From Paenibacillus alkalitolerans (GTDB lineage: Bacteria; Bacillota; Bacilli; Paenibacillales; YIM-B00363): DNA of 46,946 nt. The position numbers and the translations under genes were made by a program. Under the pieces are notes generated by a model. It searched no databases. It saw only the letters and a program-made list of their open reading frames with translations, and had not been told where the DNA came from. Of the stretch, positions 24,997 through 33,147 are shown piece after piece. The stretch is taken from positions 1 through 46,946 of the forward strand of contig NZ_JAEMXM010000035.1 of the NCBI RefSeq assembly GCF_016482785.1, read 5' to 3'. Within the stretch, counting starts at the first letter, position 1. The number at the start of each line of letters is the position of its first letter.

Positions 24997-25233
24997 TTAT
25001 CGATTGAATTGTTGGCCGCTTTGGCCTGCAAGCTGCTGCTCGGCGATTTGAACAAGGCGGCGAGTGATGTTACCCCCGATTGCCCCTGTGTCGCGAGTAG
25101 CCATGTGACCCCAGTAGCCGTCACCCGGTGTTTGGATGCCCAGCTCCTGCGCTATCTCGTATTTCAATTGATCCAATGCCTGCGTCGCTTGAGGTACTAC
25201 CAATACATTGGTGCTTCTGGATCCTTGTGCCAT
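24997..25233 (-). CDS. Alpha/beta-type small acid-soluble spore protein
   Basis: Spore DNA-binding protein of 78 residues that coats DNA and protects it from UV and heat, and is degraded by GPR protease at germination. It has the two family signatures: the first helix with LDQLKYEIAQELGI (including the GPR site around YEIAQE) and the second GYWGHMATRDTGAIGGNITRR, about residues 38-58. A very strong AAGGAGGTG ribosome site precedes ATG. The upstream minus-strand sequence has TGAACT and AATACTA elements, which loosely fit a sigma-G forespore promoter. Confidence 0.95.
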   Translation of the reverse strand: MAQGSRSTNVLVVPQATQALDQLKYEIAQELGIQTPGDGYWGHMATRDTGAIGGNITRRLVQIAEQQLAGQSGQQFNR

Positions 25234-25343
25234 TGTGTTTCACCTCCTTGGCGTTGGTGATAGTATTATGTGCGGTTGCTTAAAGTTCAAAACAGGTAGT
25301 GTATGGTAATAAGTTGACGATGTAGGTTTGGAGGGAAGCATTT

Positions 25344-25802
25344 ATGAAATGTCCGTATTGCGATCATCCGCACACGAAAGTGTTGGATTCGAGGCCGGTG
25401 AACGAGAACAAATCGATTCGCCGCCGCCGGGAGTGCGAGAAGTGCGCGAGACGGTTTACGACGTTCGAGACCGTGGAGGAAGCGCCGCTTATGGTCGTGA
25501 AGAAAGACGGCAGCAGAGAAGAGTTCAGCAGGGACAAGATGCTGCGCGGCCTGATCCGGGCATGCGAGAAACGTCCGGTGTCGGTTGAGCGCCTGGAGTC
25601 CATCGCGGACGAGGTGGAACGCGATTTGCGGCAGACGGCCGCGACCGAAATTCAAAGCCGGGATATCGGCGAATTGATGATGGAGAAGCTATACGATGTG
25701 GACGAAGTCGCGTACGTCCGATTCGCTTCCGTGTACCGCCAATTTAAAGATATCGACATGTTCATGAAGGAATTGTCTGCCTTGTTAAATAAACCGCATT
25801 GA
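25344..25802 (+). CDS. nrdR: Transcriptional repressor NrdR
   Basis: Zinc- and ATP/dATP-binding repressor of ribonucleotide reductase genes, 152 residues. The N-terminal zinc ribbon has CPYC (3-6) and CEKC (31-34). An ATP-cone follows (about 49-139), beginning [23 protein letters not shown] follows TTGGAGGGAA. No NrdR boxes or nrd genes were seen in the window. A tRNA gene lies 43 bases downstream. Confidence 0.96.
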   Translation: MKCPYCDHPHTKVLDSRPVNENKSIRRRRECEKCARRFTTFETVEEAPLMVVKKDGSREEFSRDKMLRGLIRACEKRPVSVERLESIADEVERDLRQTAATEIQSRDIGELMMEKLYDVDEVAYVRFASVYRQFKDIDMFMKELSALLNKPH

Positions 25803-25845
25803 CAATGATTTCGCATTTGTGTTAATCTACTGATTGTCGTCTAAC

Positions 25846-25918
25846 GGGCCCATAGCTCAGCTGGGAGAGCGCATCGCTGGCAGCGATGAGGTCAGGGGTT
25901 CGATCCCCCTTGGGTCCA
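25846..25918 (+). tRNA. tRNA-Ala (anticodon GGC)
   Basis: A 73-base cloverleaf with acceptor GGGCCCA / TGGGTCC and discriminator A. The D arm is AGCTCAGCTGGGAGAGC, and the anticodon stem CATCG/CGATG holds loop CTGGCAG (GGC, alanine). The T arm is AGGGGTTCGATCCCCC. The 3' CCA is not encoded. A strong terminator follows at once. Confidence 0.97.
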
Positions 25919-25921
25919 TAT

Positions 25922-25963
25922 AATGCAAACAACCGATCCTTAAATGGGTCGGTTGTTTGCATT
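25922..25963 (+). terminator. Terminator after tRNA-Ala
   Basis: ATGCAAACAACCGA pairs perfectly with TCGGTTGTTTGCAT, extended by TCC/GGG around a short loop. It lies four bases after the tRNA. The T-run is only ATTT, but the stem is very stable. Confidence 0.8.
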
Positions 25964-26157
25964 TAGGAGCGGAAGAAGGGGGCGGACCAAGTAGTCTGGC
26001 CGCGTCCGTATCGCAGCGTGTGTTCGTTTTTTGTTCACCGCTTTCGACGAAGATACTTCGAACGAAGGCCATGTACTTGTCTCAGGAATAAAATGTGCCG
26101 CAGCAGCAGGAAACGTTCCGGAGTCAAGGTGATCCGATCGGTTTGAAATAACTTAGG
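25964..26157. other. Intergenic stretch with no recognised content
   Basis: Between the tRNA terminator and the nucleotidase remnant I see no credible gene, repeat or hairpin. It may be further decayed coding sequence. Confidence 0.4.
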
Positions 26158-26640
26158 CGCCCCCTACGACTTGCCAATTGCCGTTTGCCTCGGCTTTGAT
26201 GCAGCGTCGTTCCCGAATGTAGTCAGCCAGTAACTCCACCATGTCCGTCGCGATGTCCTTGATAACGGGTTTGCCTTGGAACATGGTGAAGTTCCCGCCT
26301 CCGCCCGTGTTCATGACGACATCGAACTCTTCGTCTTCGCCGAGCGGGTGTCCATTAGGTTCAGACGCGTCACCCGCTGCCCGATCGGTCTGGAGATATC
26401 CAGGACATATTCGATGCCTTCCCACATGTCGTAATTGTAATGCTGCGGTTTAGGAGTAAGAAACGACCGGTTCACGATACTATCGCCTTGCGGTCCAAGC
26501 TCGAAATATTTCGCCGACTTTTCCAATGCGGCCCGGATATCGCGCCCGAGAATGCGGATGACCTTTAAGGTGTTAGGGTACACGTAATTGGACACAATAT
26601 CTCGCATCGTGATCCGTTCGCGGAATCCGGGTGATTGATT
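26153..26640 (-). pseudogene. Frameshifted C-terminal remnant of a 5'-nucleotidase / 2',3'-cyclic phosphodiesterase
   Basis: Two overlapping minus-strand frames together give the C-terminal 5'-nucleotidase domain of YfkN/UshA-type enzymes. The first carries ERITMRDIVSNYVYPNTLKV, GRDIRAALEKSAKYFE and ISRPIGQRVTRLNL. The second continues NGHPLGEDEEFDVVMN, TGGGGNFTMFQGKPV and LADYIRE. A one-base loss near 26355 breaks the frame, and the usual NNYRAGGGGNF motif has lost residues. The catalytic metallophosphatase part is entirely missing; homology stops at about 26640, three bases from the Uma2 gene. It cannot make a working enzyme. Confidence 0.8.
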
Positions 26641-26642
26641 AT

Positions 26643-27383
26643 CTACTTGAAAATTCTTTCAAGCTCGGCGGTTAATCCCTCAAAGATGCAAGATTCCGCA
26701 GTTTCGCTATTCTTGAAAGTGATATTCCTGCTGATGTTCTTGTCTTCAAACGTATAGACGGCGACTTCCCTGTTGATCGGGTTAACGATCCAGTACTCGC
26801 TTATCCCGCAGGACATATAAAGATCGAGCTTCTTCACCAAGTCCTTTCTTCGCGTGCTTTCGGAGATGATCTCCACGACCAATGCGGGTACGCCCTTATA
26901 ATAATCATCTTCATCCAAGTGCTCCTCCAGGTCGCAAATAACCATGATATCCGGTTGGACTACATTAATGCTGTCGGCCGTTCGATATAGCGTGATATCG
27001 TAAGGGGCCATCAGCGGAGTGCACTTGCTCCCCTGGAACCAGCTGTGAAATATTACAAACAGTTCTGCCAGAGCGATCTGGTGTGCCGTTCTCGGGGAAG
27101 CCAGAAAAAAGATTTCTCCGTCGATGTATTCGTATCTGTCCTCGCTATTCTTGGTCAACTCCAAAAACTCTTCATAGGAAGCCTTTCTGCCGCCCGCATG
27201 GTAGGACGCCGCTTTCTCCATCACGATTTCTTTCGCAGCGCCGCGATCCGAAAAGGCTTCCTTGTTGATCGCCGTTAATCTGGCAATTGCGGTTCCGTTT
27301 CGCGTAATGACAATGTCCTCTTGCGCCGCAATCATCAAATATTTTCCAAAGTTGTTCTGCATCTCCGTTGAGTTCACGATCAT
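26643..27383 (-). CDS. Phd/YefM antitoxin-like domain fused to a Uma2 (PD-(D/E)XK) nuclease-like domain
   Basis: The 246-residue protein has two parts. Residues 1-45 (start MIVNSTEMQNNFGKYLMIA, then IVITRNGTAIARLTAI) match the Phd/YefM antitoxin DNA-binding and dimerisation fold. Residues about 65-240 match the Uma2/DUF820 nuclease-like family, with likely catalytic groups in VQPDIMVI, the Glu of VVEIISEST and the Lys of VKKLDLY, then GISEYWIVNP. A strong promoter with an overlapping palindrome lies just upstream, suggesting self-repression by the Phd part. No separate RelE/Doc-type toxin is adjacent. The biological role of Uma2 proteins is poorly known. Its 3' end abuts a truncated pseudogene, suggesting a rearrangement. 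Confidence 0.85.
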   Translation of the reverse strand: MIVNSTEMQNNFGKYLMIAAQEDIVITRNGTAIARLTAINKEAFSDRGAAKEIVMEKAASYHAGGRKASYEEFLELTKNSEDRYEYIDGEIFFLASPRTAHQIALAELFVIFHSWFQGSKCTPLMAPYDITLYRTADSINVVQPDIMVICDLEEHLDEDDYYKGVPALVVEIISESTRRKDLVKKLDLYMSCGISEYWIVNPINREVAVYTFEDKNISRNITFKNSETAESCIFEGLTAELERIFK

Positions 27384-27408
27384 GAAGAATTCCCCCGAAA
27401 CAATAGTG

Positions 27409-27431
27409 ACATTAGCTAAATTAGCTAATGT
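27409..27431. promoter_or_regulatory. 23-base palindromic operator upstream of the Phd-Uma2 gene
   Basis: Arms ACATTAGCTAA (27409-27419) and TTAGCTAATGT (27421-27431) are perfect inverted repeats around one central base. It lies directly downstream of the -10 and spans the expected start site. This fits autorepression by the Phd-like domain. Confidence 0.8.
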
Positions 27432-27432
27432 T

Positions 27433-27462
27433 ATTATATGCCAATGGAAGGCGCTGCGTCAA
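27433..27462 (-). promoter_or_regulatory. Sigma-A promoter of the Phd-Uma2 gene
   Basis: Minus-strand TTGACG (27462-27457), an 18-base spacer, then TATAAT (27438-27433). The ATG is 50 bases downstream, with GGGGG as a modest ribosome site. Confidence 0.8.
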
Positions 27463-27593
27463 CAAACTCTGCTTGGAACTTTCCGGAGTTACGGCGATGG
27501 ATTTCGGCGGCGAAATATCGAGGTGCGAGACGGTTGCGAATAACGTTTTCCATTCAGGGGACGCTAGAACAAAGAAAGGAGAATGCAATTCAT

Positions 27594-27848
27594 ATGAGCG
27601 AAAACGAATCAAAGGCGCCGTATCCTTCCGAACAGCTTGCCGATGAAGCGTTAAAACGGAATTTTAGCGGAGTTGCCGGCACGAATTACGATCTGTCCGA
27701 AAAAACCGGGAGTTCTGCTGTCCGGCAAGGACTTCAGGCCACTCACGAACAGATAAGCGACGACTACTTCGCGGGCGGCAACGAAGCCGGGTTTCTCCGG
27801 GACGGCAAAGACTTGGCGAAGGACGACGGTTTCGCGCCGAAAAAATAA
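27594..27848 (+). CDS. Small acidic hypothetical protein (84 aa)
   Basis: Not recognised. It is a hydrophilic, probably disordered protein of 84 residues, beginning MSENESKAPYPSEQLADEAL and ending DDGFAPKK. It has no membrane segment, no cysteine and no known motif. ATG at 27594 is preceded by AAAGGAGA at good distance. An in-frame extension upstream lacks a ribosome site and overlaps the divergent promoter. It is followed within six bases by a strong terminator, so it is a monocistronic gene. Size and composition suggest a spore- or stress-associated protein, but that is speculation. Confidence 0.75.
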   Translation: MSENESKAPYPSEQLADEALKRNFSGVAGTNYDLSEKTGSSAVRQGLQATHEQISDDYFAGGNEAGFLRDGKDLAKDDGFAPKK

Positions 27849-27853
27849 AACGA

Positions 27854-27895
27854 AAAGACGTGCGACCGTTTCGTTCGGTTTCGCACGTCTTTCTC
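27854..27895 (+). terminator. Rho-independent terminator
   Basis: AAAGACGTGCGA (27854-27865) pairs perfectly with TCGCACGTCTTT (27881-27892), followed by CTCAATTT. It ends the 84-residue protein gene. Confidence 0.8.
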
Positions 27896-28013
27896 AATTT
27901 TGATATATTTTTCTGAAAAGAGTTGTTTTCTACGTGGAAATAAAGGAAAATAAAAGAATGAGTCGAATAAAATAATAGTATATTAGACCTAAGTTGCCGG
28001 TAAGGAGCTCTCT

Positions 28014-29678
28014 ATGGTGCTTGAGTTCAACTGGGTGGATTTCCTCGCTTTCGTCATCCTAAACATTCTTTTCTTATACGTTCTCTTCGCCAACGAAATT
28101 CGCCAGCTGCATAAAGTGTATATATTTTTTCATTTTGCGATGATGCTTTGGCCGTTCGGACAGTTTTCCATATCCATGACAACGGTGCCGGTCTATCACT
28201 GGATTTACGTCAATATTTCATTCCTCGGCATAGCTTTCCTGGGATACGGCTGGCTGCTCTTTTCGATCATGCTGACGCGAGGCCGAACCAATGTAAGAGC
28301 TTTGGGCGCAGGCTTGCTTGCCGTTCCCGCAATTGCCGCGGCATTGATGGTTACGTTGAATCCGGTGCACCGGCAGTTTGTTTCGGCCGTAGACGGAATG
28401 TATGCCCAACGGTCATACGGGCCTTTATTTTGGTATTTTGCCGGGATCTGCATGTTCTATGTCGTTATCGGCGCCGTCATTATGCTGCGCGCGCTGCAGC
28501 GTCCCGCCGCATATACGTATCGCACGCAAGTCGTGTTGTTTCTGGCCGGCCAATCGCTTCTGTTGGGGTTTGCGGCACTGGACACGATTTCCAACACCAC
28601 GGACTGGCTTCCATGGCTGGGGCATCCCGGAGGATTGACTTCCATCGGCATCCTCGCGTCCGACATTTGCATTGTGATCGCCATACGGAAGCAAAATATG
28701 TTCCGGGTTATTTCTCTCGCATTGCGGGAAGTAGTGGATTCTATGGATACCGGATTTGTAATCTTGGACGACAGGCACGTCGTTCTTGACCATAATGCCG
28801 CAGGGAGAAGGTTTTGCCGTACTCCCGTCGGGCAGCCTTTCCCGATCGATAAGCTGTTGGAGGGCGCCATCGAGCCGCAGTTCGGCCGTTCGTTCCTGCA
28901 AGCGTACTATCAAGAGAAGGGAAAGTTTCTTCAGACGGAGATCGTGATCCGGGACAAGGCGCCTGTAAACGTATCCATGCGCATATCGCCGGTCTATAGC
29001 GATAACGGCGCCTTCGTCGGCCGCATCGTGACGTTCCAGGACGTTACCGAATGGCGGAACATGGTGCATGAATTGCATGACCGCAACGAAGATTTGGTGC
29101 ACCGGAACATGGAGTTGACGCAAATTCAGGAAGAATTGTCGATCGCGAACCGGAAGCTGGAGCAGCTGGCGACGACCGATCCGTTGACGGGCTGCTTTAA
29201 CCGGAGATACTTGTATCAAATGTTGGAGCATCAGCTCGCCGTCGAGCATAGATACCGCGTTCCGTTCTCTATTATTTTGTTTGACGTCGATTACTTCAAA
29301 CAAATCAACGACCAATTCGGCCACCACGTCGGAGACGAAGTGTTGAAGCATACGGCTTCGCTCATACGCGAGCGGTTGAGAGACACCGATATTTTCGCCC
29401 GTTACGGCGGGGAAGAGTTCATCATCCATCTCCCCCATACGGTGAAAAGCGACGCATTGAGGTTGGCCGAGGAGCTTCGCGGCCTCGTCGAGTCCCAAAT
29501 CGTTCACACCGACCGGGGGGATGTTCGGATTACGGTAAGCATGGGCGTGATCAGTATGGAAGGCCGCACGTACGAAGGCGGGAACCCGAGACAATGGCTC
29601 TTTGATTTGCTGAGAGAAGCGGATAATGCGCTGTATGAAGCCAAGCATTCGGGCCGCAACCGTATCGTATCCGCTTAA
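28014..29678 (+). CDS. Membrane 7TM-PAS-GGDEF diguanylate cyclase
   Basis: Likely c-di-GMP synthase of 554 residues. Seven hydrophobic segments in residues 1-225 resemble the N-terminal 7TM sensor found on some histidine kinases. A PAS domain (about 230-345, ending VTFQDVTEWRNM) and a short coiled coil lead to the GGDEF domain, starting ATTDPLTGCFNRRY. The active site GGEEF is at 465-469, and an RxxD inhibitory site (RDTD, 456-459) stands at the canonical distance. It therefore looks active and product-inhibited. ATG follows TAAGGAG. The signal sensed is unknown. Confidence 0.9.
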   Translation: MVLEFNWVDFLAFVILNILFLYVLFANEIRQLHKVYIFFHFAMMLWPFGQFSISMTTVPVYHWIYVNISFLGIAFLGYGWLLFSIMLTRGRTNVRALGAGLLAVPAIAAALMVTLNPVHRQFVSAVDGMYAQRSYGPLFWYFAGICMFYVVIGAVIMLRALQRPAAYTYRTQVVLFLAGQSLLLGFAALDTISNTTDWLPWLGHPGGLTSIGILASDICIVIAIRKQNMFRVISLALREVVDSMDTGFVILDDRHVVLDHNAAGRRFCRTPVGQPFPIDKLLEGAIEPQFGRSFLQAYYQEKGKFLQTEIVIRDKAPVNVSMRISPVYSDNGAFVGRIVTFQDVTEWRNMVHELHDRNEDLVHRNMELTQIQEELSIANRKLEQLATTDPLTGCFNRRYLYQMLEHQLAVEHRYRVPFSIILFDVDYFKQINDQFGHHVGDEVLKHTASLIRERLRDTDIFARYGGEEFIIHLPHTVKSDALRLAEELRGLVESQIVHTDRGDVRITVSMGVISMEGRTYEGGNPRQWLFDLLREADNALYEAKHSGRNRIVSA

Positions 29679-29728
29679 TCGACGGGGAGAAGCTTTTACA
29701 ATATTCTATCAATGGCTGGAGGATTATG

Positions 29729-31249
29729 ATGGACGTTTTGCTCGGCATTGACATAGGCACAACGAACAGCAAGGTGGGGGCTTATACCGTCGACGGACAA
29801 TCGTTGCGGACTGTGAGTCGCCCAACGGAGACGTTTCGGGACGAGCGGTTGGGCTACTCGTTCTACGATCCCGAACGGATGTGGGAAGGGATACGGTCGG
29901 CCATCGCCGAGGTGATGGAAAGCCTTGAGTATAATAGAGTCTCTGCTGTCGGCATTACCTCGATGGCCGAAAGCGGCCTGCTGGTAGACCGAAGCTCAGG
30001 CAAACCGCGCTCGCCCTTTCTTCCTTGGTTCGATACTTGCTCCGAGCCTCAAGCGGCTTTCATGAAGAGAGAATCGGATCCGTTCGAGCGGTTTGTGCGT
30101 TCCGGCCTGCACGGCAGCTTTAAGCTTGGCTTGCCGAAGCTGTTATGGCTTCGCGATCGCTTTCCGGAGGCGTTCCAAGGAGAAGAGCCGGTATGGCTGT
30201 CCGCTTCCGGGTGGATCGCTTACCGGTTAACCGGAACATTTGCATTCGACTATACGCTTGCGGCCCGAACGTACGCTTTTCGCATCGACCGCAAGGAATG
30301 GGACGGCGAATGGTTGAACCATTTCGGCTTCTCCTCTTCATTGTTTCCGAAAGCGGCGGGCAGCGGTTCGATTATCGGCACCGTGGGAAGCGCCGGCCAG
30401 TCGGCGGGCCTGCCGGCGGGCACTCCCGTCGGAATTGCCGGCCACGATCACGTTGCGGCCGCGCTGGCCGTCGGCGCCGTCAAGCCAGGCGTCGTCTACG
30501 ATTCCATGGGGACGGCGGAAACGCTCGTCGGAACGTTGGATGAGCGGGAACTTTCAAGGCAAGACTACGAGGCCGGCCTGTCGTTCGGCATACACGCGGC
30601 GAACGGGCGGTATTTTTGGATGGGAGGCCAGCCTTCTTCGGGAGGATCGGTCGAGTGGCTGCGCGGACTGTTGGGCGCCCCTTCGCTCACTTACGGCGAA
30701 GTGTTGACGCTGCTGGAAGAAGCGGGCGGCGGCGGAACCGGGCCGACCGGGGTGTTGTACTTCCCGTATTTAACGGGAAGCAGCGCTCCCCGTCCGGACT
30801 CGAGGATGCGCGCCGCATTCGTCGGGCTGTCGAAAGAGCACGGCAAGGGCGATTTGTTGAAAGCCGCGCTCGAAGGCACGGCGTATCAGCTGGAGTTTAT
30901 CAAGCGAAGCGCGGAACGGTTGTCCGGGCAGCCGATCGAGCGTCTGCTTGTCGTCGGCGGAGGAACGCGCAACCCGCATTGGTTGACGGTCAAAGCCGAT
31001 GTGACCGGCTGCACGTTGGAGCTTCCGGGCATCGCGGAAGCGAGTTTGCTCGGCGCGGCGCTTGCCGCCGGCATAGGCGCAGGCGTGTACGCGGACGCCG
31101 AGGAAGCTTTCGCCGCCGTCGCGGAAGCCGGCGCGGCGCGGGTTATCGCCCCCGATCCGGGGCGGCGTGAGCAATACCGCGCATTGTACGAGCGCGGCTT
31201 TAAACCGCTGCAGGAACCGCTGCGGCGTTGGTTTTCGGAGGGCGTCTAG
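29729..31249 (+). CDS. FGGY-family carbohydrate kinase
   Basis: ATP-dependent sugar kinase of about 506 residues with the two actin-like domains of FGGY kinases. The N-terminal phosphate loop is GIDIGTTNSK. The sugar-binding region shows WFDTCS, and the FGGY C signature region includes the GTAYQLEFIKRSAERLSG stretch, followed by VVGGGTRNP. GIAGHDHVAAALAVG carries the likely catalytic Asp. Substrate is not identifiable (xylulose-, gluconate- or rhamnulose-type are all possible). ATG at 29729 is better spaced from TGGAGG than the ATG three bases earlier. Its 3' end overlaps convergent thpR by four bases. No sugar transporter is adjacent. Confidence 0.85.
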   Translation: MDVLLGIDIGTTNSKVGAYTVDGQSLRTVSRPTETFRDERLGYSFYDPERMWEGIRSAIAEVMESLEYNRVSAVGITSMAESGLLVDRSSGKPRSPFLPWFDTCSEPQAAFMKRESDPFERFVRSGLHGSFKLGLPKLLWLRDRFPEAFQGEEPVWLSASGWIAYRLTGTFAFDYTLAARTYAFRIDRKEWDGEWLNHFGFSSSLFPKAAGSGSIIGTVGSAGQSAGLPAGTPVGIAGHDHVAAALAVGAVKPGVVYDSMGTAETLVGTLDERELSRQDYEAGLSFGIHAANGRYFWMGGQPSSGGSVEWLRGLLGAPSLTYGEVLTLLEEAGGGGTGPTGVLYFPYLTGSSAPRPDSRMRAAFVGLSKEHGKGDLLKAALEGTAYQLEFIKRSAERLSGQPIERLLVVGGGTRNPHWLTVKADVTGCTLELPGIAEASLLGAALAAGIGAGVYADAEEAFAAVAEAGAARVIAPDPGRREQYRALYERGFKPLQEPLRRWFSEGV

Positions 31250-31839
31250 CGGCCGCCCTCAAGCGGCAGTTGCGCCAGCGCTTCGTACGCGGGCCTATGG
31301 CCGAAGCGGGTGCGGTACAGCACGAGCTCTTGAACGCGCCATGCGATGGGGCGCGCGGAAGCGGCTTTCGCGAGCGTGGCGCCGGAGAAAGGCGCTTCAA
31401 CGCCGCGGTACCTGCGCGCGACCGTAATATGCGGGCGGAACGTCCGCGTATCGCGCGGAACGCCGCAAGCGGCGGCGGCCGCATCCGCTGCGGCGTGCAG
31501 CGCTTGCAGCGATTCCGTCTCTCCGCTTACGCCGCACCAAAGCACGCTCGGCGAGTCCGGGCGGCCGAATGCGCCAAGTTCGGCGAGAGCGAGCTCGAAC
31601 GGCGCTATCACCGAGACCGCCTCTCGAACGGGCGGGAGCAATTCATCCGCCAGACGCGGATGGACGTCGCCGATAAATTTGACCGTCACATGAAAATCCG
31701 CGGGGTGGTGCCAGCTTGCGAACGGCAGCGACTTTCGCCACGCCTCGCATGCGGTTTCCAGCGCTAGCTTGGCTGGTGCCGACAGAGCGATCGCGAAAAA
31801 CAAGCGTATTGAATCCCCGGTGCTTCCTTTATTCAGCAT
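31246..31839 (-). CDS. thpR: RNA 2',3'-cyclic phosphodiesterase (2'-5' RNA ligase family)
   Basis: Member of the 2H phosphoesterase superfamily, 197 residues, which opens 2',3'-cyclic phosphates on RNA. The two catalytic HxTx motifs are present: HVTV with His50, and HITV with His137 in TFRPHITVARR. ATG follows GGAGGAGAG. It is convergent with the FGGY kinase. Physiological substrate is uncertain throughout the family. Confidence 0.9.
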   Translation of the reverse strand: MLNKGSTGDSIRLFFAIALSAPAKLALETACEAWRKSLPFASWHHPADFHVTVKFIGDVHPRLADELLPPVREAVSVIAPFELALAELGAFGRPDSPSVLWCGVSGETESLQALHAAADAAAAACGVPRDTRTFRPHITVARRYRGVEAPFSGATLAKAASARPIAWRVQELVLYRTRFGHRPAYEALAQLPLEGGR

Positions 31840-31914
31840 GCGCTCTCCTCCTTCTATTTTTTTCTAGTATTGCCAAGCATCTGTTTTTGTAACATAATTG
31901 TAACGCTAGATTCA

Positions 31915-32018
31915 TTTACATTTAATATAGAGCGGTTATTATAAGGATGACCCCCTTTTTGATGATATATTATTTCTTGAACCTATGGCGAAGATGCCGT
32001 AGGTTTCTTTCTTTTTTC
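31915..32018 (+). promoter_or_regulatory. Leader region with promoter-like sequence and a terminator hairpin
   Basis: TTTACA (31915-31920) is followed at 18-19 bases by TTATAAG. About 30 bases on, AACCTATGGC (31980-31989) pairs with GCCGTAGGTT (31995-32004) and is followed by TCTTTCTTTTTT, a good intrinsic terminator. A transcript of about 70 bases could begin and end here, ahead of the ECF sigma gene. I recognise no riboswitch class in it. Confidence 0.5.
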
Positions 32019-32026
32019 CAAATCTA

Positions 32027-32060
32027 CTAGCATTTGGATTGCCCAAATGGTAGAATTTTT
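32027..32060 (+). terminator. Second terminator-like hairpin upstream of the ECF sigma gene
   Basis: CTAGCATTTGG (32027-32037) pairs with CCAAATGGTAG (32043-32053) with one mismatch, followed by AATTTTT. It stands nine bases after the first hairpin's T-tract. Confidence 0.5.
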
Positions 32061-32124
32061 CCAGGGGCAATATTGACAGCATTAAATTACTTCATTTTTA
32101 AGTTAGTAATGGAAGTGGACAGTT

Positions 32125-32643
32125 GTGCAGGTGTTGGAGCAGCGATTCGGCCGGTTATTTCAACAATACCGCGACCGCGTATACCGTACGGCGTTCTATG
32201 TAGTCAAAGATCCGCATCTGGCGCAAGACGTCACGCAGGAAACCTTCCTTAAAGCTTATCGAAACATCGATTCGGTGAGGGAAGACGGCAGAGAGGGCGC
32301 TTGGTTGACGACGATCGCAACGCATGCGGCCATCGATGCGGTGCGCAAGCGAAATTGCTGGAACGGAATTCCGATGGAGAACCCTTATTTGACGGTGCTC
32401 GTCGGCACTACCGAGAGCGATGTGGAAGAGGAAGTCGGCAAGCGGCTCGAGAGGGAGCATTTGTGGAAAGAAATAACAAAGATGAAACGAGAGTACCGCG
32501 AAGTTCTGATTCTTAAGCTGCATTCGGGCTTGAAAGACGGGGAGATCGCCTGCCTGCTGAAAGTGTCGGTCGGCACGATCAAATCGCGCGTGCATCGCGC
32601 CAAGCGGATACTACGCAAAGCATCCGGTTGTTGGCACGGGTAA
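32125..32643 (+). CDS. ECF-type RNA polymerase sigma factor
   Basis: Sigma-70 family group IV factor of 172 residues. Region 2 spans about residues 8-75 (RDRVYRTAFYVVKDPHLAQD, then VTQETFLKAYRNI). Region 4 spans about 110-165, with helix-turn-helix LKDGEIACLLKVSVGTIKSR. GTG start follows GGAAGTGG. No anti-sigma factor gene is adjacent; the next gene is a minus-strand XRE regulator, so control may act through the hairpin-rich leader instead. Target promoters are unknown. Confidence 0.88.
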   Translation: MQVLEQRFGRLFQQYRDRVYRTAFYVVKDPHLAQDVTQETFLKAYRNIDSVREDGREGAWLTTIATHAAIDAVRKRNCWNGIPMENPYLTVLVGTTESDVEEEVGKRLEREHLWKEITKMKREYREVLILKLHSGLKDGEIACLLKVSVGTIKSRVHRAKRILRKASGCWHG

Positions 32644-32646
32644 CCG

Positions 32647-33009
32647 CTATTCCGGTTCGGCGGACTTCTTCGCTTTCCAAAGACGGAACATTTCAAGACT
32701 GTTTTTGACATGCTTCGCCTCGTCTTCCGTCAATGTTTCCATCTCGCCTTCCAGAATCGCATAATTGTACGGTACAACCGACTCCCGAACTTCACTTACG
32801 GGTGCCGGCGGCTGCTCCGTCCGGCCAAGCAAATAATCGACGGTTACTTCAAATAAGTCGGCAAATTGCAATAACGTGTCCATATCCGGTTTGCGGATCT
32901 CATTCTCGTAGCCGGATATTGTGGACTCGGCCAGAGACAGACGTTGTCCGAGCTGTTTCATCGTCATTCCCCGCGCTTTGCGGAGCTCGCGAATTCTCGT
33001 TCCGTACAT
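32647..33009 (-). CDS. XRE-family transcriptional regulator
   Basis: DNA-binding protein of 120 residues. Its N-terminal lambda-repressor-like helix-turn-helix (about 1-65) reads IRELRKARGMTMKQLGQRL and LAESTISGYENEIRKPDMDT. The C-terminal part is acidic and helical, probably for oligomerisation. ATG at 33009 has GGAGGTGAT at ideal distance. The promoter carries a palindrome between -35 and -10 that is likely its own operator. It is convergent with the ECF sigma gene, with three bases between stops. Confidence 0.9.
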   Translation of the reverse strand: MYGTRIRELRKARGMTMKQLGQRLSLAESTISGYENEIRKPDMDTLLQFADLFEVTVDYLLGRTEQPPAPVSEVRESVVPYNYAILEGEMETLTEDEAKHVKNSLEMFRLWKAKKSAEPE

Positions 33010-33028
33010 ACGTATCACCTCCGCTCCC

Positions 33029-33057
33029 ATTATACTTTGCACGATGCAAATTGTGAA
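33029..33057 (-). promoter_or_regulatory. Promoter with embedded TTTGCA/TGCAAA operator
   Basis: Minus-strand TTCACA (33057-33052), 17-base spacer, TATAAT (33034-33029). The spacer holds TTTGCA-n3-TGCAAA (33036-33050), a perfect dyad, and another TTTGCA half-site lies at 33074-33079. Position between -35 and -10 suits repression by the XRE protein. Confidence 0.75.
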
Positions 33058-33147
33058 ATGGAAGAGTCAAAACTTTGCATTTTGAATTGAAAATATGCGG
33101 AAGCTGGGGTAATATATGGGTATTACAACGCGATTTGCGAAGTTGGG

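Noticed and set aside
25857-26072. Open frame on the minus strand through the tRNA-Ala gene
   Set aside because: It is a translation of tRNA sequence plus a terminator and is not a gene.
28425-29648. A 407-codon open frame antisense to the 7TM-PAS-GGDEF gene
   Set aside because: The plus-strand product has clear domain motifs throughout, while the antisense product has none.
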